Position numbers and translations under genes: made by a program. Of a stretch of DNA of 64,000 nt, positions 58,670 through 64,000 are shown one piece after another. Source of the DNA: Deltaproteobacteria bacterium. Its GTDB lineage: Bacteria > Bdellovibrionota > UBA2394. Under the pieces are notes generated by a model, which was not told where the DNA came from, made no database searches, and saw nothing but the letters and a program-made list of their open reading frames with translations. The stretch's first letter is position 1; each line of letters starts with the position of its first letter. The stretch spans positions 1-64,000 of the forward strand of contig JAFLCD010000006.1 of assembly GCA_017302715.1 (NCBI GenBank), given 5' to 3'.

Positions 58670-59122
58670 GTGAAATCGAAGCGCAAAGCCCTTAAAAATC
58701 TGACGCAAGAAAAAGTCGTCAATATTGGTGACTATCGTAATCTACGAAACGGTCGAAGCGTTCGTCGCTTGGCCTTAGTGAGCACGGATCAAGTCATTAT
58801 CGAAGGTCTCAAAAACGAACTTCAAGGACATGCCGAGATCTACGCTTTCGATAGCCGATTTTCTTTAGAACAAAATCTGAAAAACGGGGAATGGGATGGA
58901 GTTTTACTCGATGAGAGAAATCTTCATGAAGATGCCATTACTCTCTGTGAAAAAATTAAAAAGCAAATTCGCTCCGAGGAGCTTTTTGTAGTTATTCTTT
59001 CGAATAATTCTGAAAAAGATGCCGTTCGTGCAGGTTACGAAAAAGGCTGCGATGAATGGATCACTCGATTAGAAGATGTGACTCATCTCTCCCGTCTCGT
59101 CAGCCACCATATGAATGGCTGA
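58670..59122 (+). CDS. Receiver-like (response regulator) protein, partly degenerate
   Basis: 150 residues, GTG start. A basic N-terminus of about 30 residues is followed by a CheY-like fold: strand LALVST, phospho-acceptor position in GVLLDERN, LSNN for the Thr/Ser position and DEWITR where family members have a Lys (changed to Arg). The usual acidic pair in the first strand is reduced. The changes suggest a pseudo-receiver, or one phosphorylated poorly. No output domain is attached, so it may act by protein contact. Confidence 0.68.
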   Translation: MKSKRKALKNLTQEKVVNIGDYRNLRNGRSVRRLALVSTDQVIIEGLKNELQGHAEIYAFDSRFSLEQNLKNGEWDGVLLDERNLHEDAITLCEKIKKQIRSEELFVVILSNNSEKDAVRAGYEKGCDEWITRLEDVTHLSRLVSHHMNG

Positions 59123-59156
59123 TTATTTTACTGCGCTTTCGCGCATGGTTTGAACA

Positions 59157-59834
59157 TCACGGGCCTTTGATATGAGGCACTAAATCTTTACGCACATTCG
59201 AACATTTTAATACGACGAGTCCGCCCGTTAAATCCTGAAGCAGATCTCCTTTAGCGTTGATTGAATCATAATTAAAATAACCAGAGGCTTGATAGGTTTT
59301 CAAACCTTGAACGCGACTTTCTGGAAGCACCATATTAATTGAAAGATTAACCAGGGTGTTATCGACCTCCTTCACTCGATTCTTTTCAGGAACACTGGCT
59401 TTGAGTCTTAAGAAAGAAACGGGATAGGGTCTTTTCTTCGGATCGGAATAACCTTGTACTTGATATTCCACACCATTCGTTTCATCTAAATAATCGTCAT
59501 TCAAAGAAAATTTTTCAACTTGGTCATAAGTGATATCGGCGGGAACGGGTGCGCCGTATTCGCTGAAGGCCGAATATTCGTAAATCTCGATAGCTATAGA
59601 TCGTTTGGTGACGAGATTTACCATGGAATTTTTAAAAGCGACTTGAGTCGTTGTTTCCTTCACTTCAATTTTCACATCCTTGCCGGTGGTGTTTTCTTTG
59701 CAACTCCGGGTGAAGGTAGAAACTTCTTTTACGGAAAGCGCTTTTTCATCATTGGCAGCTTAGATCGAAGTCGAAATTTCAAGCGTTAAACTTAATCCTA
59801 CAATCAGACTTAATCCTATAAATTTTGTTTTCAT
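59157..59834 (-). CDS. Secreted protein with an in-frame TAA at the end of the signal peptide
   Basis: The real start is ATG 59834, as it has the strong GGGAGGAG site upstream and a signal peptide (MKTKFIGLSLIVGLSLTLE...). Codon 25 (59762-59760) is TAA, then the same frame runs on as AANDEKALSVKEVSTFTRSC to the end at 59157, 225 codons in total. The part after GTG 59675 alone has no signal. The mature domain is beta-rich (IAIEIYEYSAFSEYG; LVNLSINMVLP), function unknown. The TAA lies where the cleavage site is expected; CAA (Gln) would give IQA-AND, a normal site. Mutation, sequencing error or read-through could explain it. It follows the receiver-like gene, tail to tail. Confidence 0.72.
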
Positions 59835-59857
59835 AAAAACTCCTCCCTCGTTATTTT

Positions 59858-61129
59858 TTAAGGATACAATCCGCGAGCAAGCATCGCTTTAGCGACTCTT
59901 TCAATTCCCAAAATTTGTGCGGCCGTTCTCATATAAACTTTGTGTCGTTTTTGAACGTCACATACTTCCATGAAAGCTTTCGTCATTAATTTTGAAAGTT
60001 GCTCGTTGATTTCATCCGCGGACCAAAAGAAATTTTGCAATCCCTGCACCCATTCAAAATAAGAAACCGTAACGCCTCCCGCATTTGCGAGTACATCTGG
60101 AATAACAAAAACTTCATTTTGTCTTTCTTTGAGAACTTTATCGCCTTCCGTCGTCGTCGGACCGTTTGCACCTTCGGCAAGAATACGACATTTTAATTGC
60201 GCGGCAACTTTGTCATCGATCTGTCGCTCAGTCGCTGCGGGAATCACTACATCTACTGGAGCGGTGAGCACATCGATTTGAGAAATAGGCTCGGCGTCTT
60301 TGAAATTTTTCAACGATCCATTGGCTTTTATATATTCAAAAACTTTTGGAATATCGAAGCCCTTGGTGTTGGCATATCCACCAGAAATATCGCTGATATG
60401 AGTGATCTTGCAGCCCATCTCATGAAGACTTGCAGCGGCGTGACTTCCCACATTTCCAAATCCTTGAATCGCCACTTTCGTTTGAGATCCCAAAGTCATA
60501 TTCAAAACTTTTGCAGCTTCGATCACGGTAAAAACAACTCCGCGGCCTGTGGCTTCTGTTCTTCCAAGGGATCCACCGATTGAAATTGGTTTTCCGGTGA
60601 CAACTCCAGGAACGGCGTAACCTTTAAGTTGCGAATAAGTATCCATCATCCACGCCATGATCTGATCGTTGGTTCCCATATCAGGTGCGGGAATGTCTTG
60701 ATTGGGACCGATGAATCCAACGAGCTCCGAAGTATAACGTCGAGTGAGTCGTTGAAGTTCAAGTCGAGAATGTTTTGTGGGGTCGATTCGGATTCCACCT
60801 TTTCCTCCGCCGAGCGGAAGATTCATGAGCGAACATTTCCATGTCATCCACATCGAAAGTGCGGCGACTTCTCCTAAAGTCACATGAGGAGAATAACGAA
60901 CGCCACCTTTGTAGGGTCCGCGAGTGTCATTGTGCTGCACTCGATAGGCGTCGAAAACTTGAACGCGATTGTCGTCCATACGAACAGGCACAGTAATCAG
61001 CACTGCGCGGTCTGGTTCGCGAAGGCGATTGGCTACGTTTTTATCGAGGTTCATGACTTCGGCGACATCGTCAAACTGACGTTGAGCCATTTGAAAAACT
61101 GGGTCGTTATTCCATTCCATATTCCCCAA
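59858..61129 (-). CDS. gdhA: Glutamate dehydrogenase
   Basis: 423 residues, the short hexameric type. It converts glutamate to 2-oxoglutarate and ammonia. Motifs: RVQHNDTRGPYKGGVRY, catalytic Lys in LPLGGGKGGIRIDP, DIPAPDMGTN, the NAD(P) site VAIQGFGNVGSHAA and LAEGANGPTT. Acidic after the glycine loop cannot be judged well, so NAD or NADP use is open. The start may be Met1 or Met4. It is a single gene, 23 bases after the secreted protein start in the same direction, so possibly co-transcribed with it. Confidence 0.96.
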   Translation of the reverse strand: MGNMEWNNDPVFQMAQRQFDDVAEVMNLDKNVANRLREPDRAVLITVPVRMDDNRVQVFDAYRVQHNDTRGPYKGGVRYSPHVTLGEVAALSMWMTWKCSLMNLPLGGGKGGIRIDPTKHSRLELQRLTRRYTSELVGFIGPNQDIPAPDMGTNDQIMAWMMDTYSQLKGYAVPGVVTGKPISIGGSLGRTEATGRGVVFTVIEAAKVLNMTLGSQTKVAIQGFGNVGSHAAASLHEMGCKITHISDISGGYANTKGFDIPKVFEYIKANGSLKNFKDAEPISQIDVLTAPVDVVIPAATERQIDDKVAAQLKCRILAEGANGPTTTEGDKVLKERQNEVFVIPDVLANAGGVTVSYFEWVQGLQNFFWSADEINEQLSKLMTKAFMEVCDVQKRHKVYMRTAAQILGIERVAKAMLARGLYP

Positions 61130-61199
61130 AGATTAGAAGGGTTTAGAGGGCTTGCAAAGCCTTTTCTGATGGTCCGAAACGTAGTATGGCTAATCGCGA

Positions 61200-63794
61200 A
61201 TGTTTTTTTTTAAACCTATCAAGCCCAGTTTAAAATCTTCTTTAAACTGGGGAGCCACTCTGTGTTTTTTGCTTTCTCTTGGCGTTGTATATGCCGAGGA
61301 CTTTCCGCTGCTTTTAGAGGGAAAAGATAAGTTTAATTTTTATCTCATTCGCGATGAGAATCGTAAGCCCATCACTTTGCGCGGCTCTCCGCTTTATGAG
61401 GGAAAAAGCGGAATTTTTAGGGTGACGAGTTCGCTCAAAAATTTAATCGAGCGACAGCATTTGAAAGATCCAGAAAATCTTGTTCCGCCCACTCAAAGTG
61501 CATGGGTAAAAGATGCTTTTCAAATCAAAGTACCTGCGTCGTCGGCATCGGGGCTTTTGAGATATTTTCAAGAACATCCCAAAGACTTTGAAAACTTTTT
61601 TTCGGGAATGACCCCAGAAAAGCTAGAGCTCTTTCGAAGCTTACTTTTTGATGACACTCTTGTTTTATCCGCGGTCGACATTCAGAGTTTGCAGCGAAAT
61701 TCTCTGCAACCCTCGCCGCCGCCGATTAAAATTCCCATCCTTATTGAAAAAGGAAAATGGGGTAAGAGACTTAATCGTTACATTGAGATGATTTTGGATA
61801 TTCAAGGCGATGAATTTGTTTTCACGATTGAAGGCAAGCGTATCGATTTTGATCCAAAAACTTCGACAGCAACGCTGAAATTAATCGTTAAGAAAGCAGA
61901 GCTCAAAGGGCCGCTTCATGAAGTCGGACGCCTCAGAGGTTTTTGGCAATTTCGGGATGAACTTTCAAAAATCAAAACGAATATTACGATTCCAACTTTT
62001 GTTTTTGGAACTTGGAATATTAAAAATTTGGGCCAACCCGTTTATTTCTTTGATAAAGAAAGTATTTTAGTGAGTGGAATCGTGGGTCGCATGGTCTTAG
62101 AAGCAAGTCTTCAATTCATCGAACCTTCGCCAGGTCTATGGAGAATTCATCTTGCAAAGCCTTTGAATATCAAACTTCTGGATGACAAACCCACGGTTCA
62201 AATGAAAGTGCGCAGGTTAGATCCCGACGGAGTTTATCGAGATCTCGTTCCCGATCCTGATCCCGCCGAAATTACGGAGACCGTGCGAAAGCAAATTGAG
62301 GATACACTTTCGGATACGATTAAATCGGCACTCAATACTTATTTTTTTGCGGATGACTTAGCCTTTCGATTTCCATTGAGGGGGCTAACATTTGAATCTC
62401 AAGACGCCAATATTCAAACGCAGACAAAACTTTCTAAAGTAGAAATGGATTCAGATGGTCTGGTGATCGGAATGGACGCGCGATTGTCGATGACTTCGCC
62501 TGCGAATTGTAGTGTGAGGGCAGTAGAATTAATCAAAAATTTTACGCCCGTCTTTGATCCGCAGTCAGAATTCAAGATGCAAAAGTCAGGTCGTTGGCAG
62601 TTGAATCATTATGAAAATCCGCAAAATCCTGGATGGATTTCAAACGATGAAAATTTAAAACTGATTGATGTACGGCTTTCCAAAGATGCGTTGCAATTGC
62701 TGAATATCGGGGCTTACGCATCAGGTTTGTATTGCTTAAGTTCTCGAGCCTGGTGGCCACGTCCCGGATATATTCCTCTTTTAGAATTTCGTCCTGCTGC
62801 GCTTCCTGAAATTCAATTTTCGAATAATAGTTTTAACGCTCATTTCGAAGGTGATGTTTTTATTTATGGGAGAAACCAACAGACGATGAACGAGAAATTT
62901 GATGTTTCTAATGCGAAGAATATCAAATTAAAATTTGATATTCCGGGATCGTTTTCTTCTGAACGCTCTGAATGGAAAATCTCAGGAATTCAAAATTTAA
63001 ATTTCTCAGAAGATCAAATTTTCTCGAGCGAAACCAATTCTTTGAATGCTTGGATTGAAGAGACATTTAAAAAAGATGATTGGGGACAGATTCGATTTTC
63101 TCTTTCAGATTTAGATAAGTTATTTGAAAATAAAATCCGATTTTCCTCTTTTCAACTTACGGATGCAGGATTGGATATTTCTATTGATCCCAAAGATTTT
63201 TCTTGGGTAGAAATTCGAGATTCGAATTCGCAGGTCGTTGAAACAAGTCAGCTTAAAGTAAGTCCATTAGAGACTGAATTTTTATCGGATTTGCCCGAGC
63301 GAATCGACAATCCACTTTTACATTTGCGATGGCGGCAAAAATATAAACAAACAGAAGATGTTTTTTATTCTTGGGCTTTAAGATCATCAGATTCTCCGGT
63401 AACGGAATGGTCACCTTTTGACTCAGAAGCAGAATGGATGAAGTTTCTGACAAAGCCAGGCAAATATGAGTTTTTAATTAAGGCCATGAATCGAAAATAT
63501 GAAATTGAAAAAACACCAAAAGTTTATGAGTTTTATTTTCAACCTCGCGAAGAAGCTCCACAAAAAAATGTAAAGCCTGCTGATTGGGCTCAACCCATGC
63601 CGGTTGAAAAGAAGTCGAATGTTTCAACAAAGACGAGTGTGAAAGAGACAGAGTCAGATAAAGGTGCATTTGGTTGTGCGAGCGGTTTAGGTGAAAAGAC
63701 AGAGCCGCATTTTAATCTCTGGATTAATCTCGGGGGTTTCTTAATGGCTCTTGCAAGTCTTTTAATCTTGAGAGTTCGCCATCGGCGATTATAG
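61200..63794 (+). CDS. Large secreted protein with MYXO-CTERM-like C-terminal tail
   Basis: 864 residues. An N-terminal signal (WGATLCFLLSLGVVYAE) is followed by a large beta-rich body with no recognised domain; a repeated alternation of strands (KFNFYLIRDENRKP; IYGRNQQTMNEKFDV) suggests a multi-domain surface protein. The C-terminus is GCASGLG, then a 20-residue helix (INLGGFLMALASLLIL), then RVRHRR. A Cys-Ser/Gly motif followed by a helix and an Arg cluster is the pattern of MYXO-CTERM sorting signals, which are processed for anchoring at the surface. The motif is slightly atypical, so this is likely but not certain. Its end overlaps the minus-strand gene at the edge by 71 bases. Confidence 0.87.
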   Translation: MFFFKPIKPSLKSSLNWGATLCFLLSLGVVYAEDFPLLLEGKDKFNFYLIRDENRKPITLRGSPLYEGKSGIFRVTSSLKNLIERQHLKDPENLVPPTQSAWVKDAFQIKVPASSASGLLRYFQEHPKDFENFFSGMTPEKLELFRSLLFDDTLVLSAVDIQSLQRNSLQPSPPPIKIPILIEKGKWGKRLNRYIEMILDIQGDEFVFTIEGKRIDFDPKTSTATLKLIVKKAELKGPLHEVGRLRGFWQFRDELSKIKTNITIPTFVFGTWNIKNLGQPVYFFDKESILVSGIVGRMVLEASLQFIEPSPGLWRIHLAKPLNIKLLDDKPTVQMKVRRLDPDGVYRDLVPDPDPAEITETVRKQIEDTLSDTIKSALNTYFFADDLAFRFPLRGLTFESQDANIQTQTKLSKVEMDSDGLVIGMDARLSMTSPANCSVRAVELIKNFTPVFDPQSEFKMQKSGRWQLNHYENPQNPGWISNDENLKLIDVRLSKDALQLLNIGAYASGLYCLSSRAWWPRPGYIPLLEFRPAALPEIQFSNNSFNAHFEGDVFIYGRNQQTMNEKFDVSNAKNIKLKFDIPGSFSSERSEWKISGIQNLNFSEDQIFSSETNSLNAWIEETFKKDDWGQIRFSLSDLDKLFENKIRFSSFQLTDAGLDISIDPKDFSWVEIRDSNSQVVETSQLKVSPLETEFLSDLPERIDNPLLHLRWRQKYKQTEDVFYSWALRSSDSPVTEWSPFDSEAEWMKFLTKPGKYEFLIKAMNRKYEIEKTPKVYEFYFQPREEAPQKNVKPADWAQPMPVEKKSNVSTKTSVKETESDKGAFGCASGLGEKTEPHFNLWINLGGFLMALASLLILRVRHRRL

Positions 63795-63999
63795 ATTCAT
63801 ACTCAAAGAACCAGAGAGATCGCAATCGATCTAACTGAAGACTAGAAAATTCTTGCAGCTTATTTTTTTGCAAAAGATAAATTTCTGATCGAAGTTCTGC
63901 GGCGCGATCTCGATAAGTCTCTCTTAAATTTTGGGGCAGATTTTCGATAAAGCCTAATTCTAAAACTTTTGCATCAAAAGGATTTACAGGCATTTTCAA
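63724..63999 (-). CDS. Partial or small helical protein at the window edge
   Basis: 91 residues from the TTG at 63999, or from ATG 63993; the frame may continue beyond the window. Codon use is the same as in the neighbouring genes, and the peptide looks natural: LGFIENLPQNLRETYRDRAA and then an amphipathic helix (IYLLQKNKLQEFSSLQLDRL). The last 24 codons lie on the reverse of the tail of the preceding gene, so the two genes overlap by 71 bases at their 3' ends. No function can be given. Confidence 0.55.
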   Translation of the reverse strand: MKMPVNPFDAKVLELGFIENLPQNLRETYRDRAAELRSEIYLLQKNKLQEFSSLQLDRLRSLWFFEYESIIADGELSRLKDLQEPLRNPRD

Positions 64000-64000
64000 A

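Overview
The window looks like the chromosome of a member of the Bdellovibrionota (Bdellovibrio-like) or a close deltaproteobacterial relative. The DNA is AT-rich. It carries a TIGR02147-type regulator, a eukaryote-like Ser/Thr kinase fused to a TPR tail, a DnaJ-TPR/short DnaK pair, a perfect sigma-54 promoter, a MYXO-CTERM-like tail and a very large share of secreted proteins without recognisable function. The assignment is an inference from gene content; no rRNA is present to anchor it.

Layout. 1-4.3 kb: the tail of a TIGR02147-type regulator followed by two secreted proteins (one with HELAH), a two-helix membrane protein, and tRNA-Cys. 4.3-9 kb: an 818-aa secreted protein, then a minus-strand operon of lipoprotein, Ser/Thr kinase-TPR and a newly spotted 40-aa micro-lipoprotein. 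9-15.8 kb: ilvE, a secreted protein with an unusual leader, gatCAB, and divergent efp. 16-20 kb: an operon of DnaJ-TPR, a lid-less DnaK and an RluA-type pseudouridine synthase. 20-25.6 kb: an RdgB-like NTPase, xerC/D, trmFO and divergent topA, which is split by an in-frame TAA. 25.6-35.8 kb: a secreted protein behind a sigma-54 promoter and a giant protein of about 2,924 residues. 35.8-41.6 kb: an envelope cluster (NodB-type deacetylase, LPG-synthase-like membrane protein, GT4 glycosyltransferase), dprA, and a CpoB/YbgF-like protein with a secreted partner. 41.7-43.8 kb: a pentapeptide-repeat protein, a small secreted protein and fabH. 44-49.5 kb: a complete oppABCDF operon with a hairpin between oppA and oppB. 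49.5-53.4 kb: a GAF-GGDEF cyclase, pfkA and pyrG. 53.4-59.1 kb: a secreted protein, a perfect 31-bp inverted repeat, then rsmD-purM-purN, a degenerate FAD-type protein and a receiver-like protein. 59.1-64 kb: a secreted protein whose signal peptide holds an in-frame TAA, glutamate dehydrogenase, a large secreted protein with a C-terminal sorting-type tail, and a partial gene at the edge.

Housekeeping genes (translation fidelity, tRNA modification, purine and CTP synthesis, peptide uptake, chaperones) alternate with single secreted proteins typical of this lineage. The most unusual observations are two otherwise intact genes interrupted by in-frame TAA codons (topA at 23084-23086; the secreted protein at 59760-59762), the 31-bp inverted repeat at 54931-55006, the sigma-54-driven secreted protein, the giant protein with C-terminal repeats, and the kinase operon ending in a micro-lipoprotein. 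No CRISPR array, insertion sequence, prophage or rRNA was seen.
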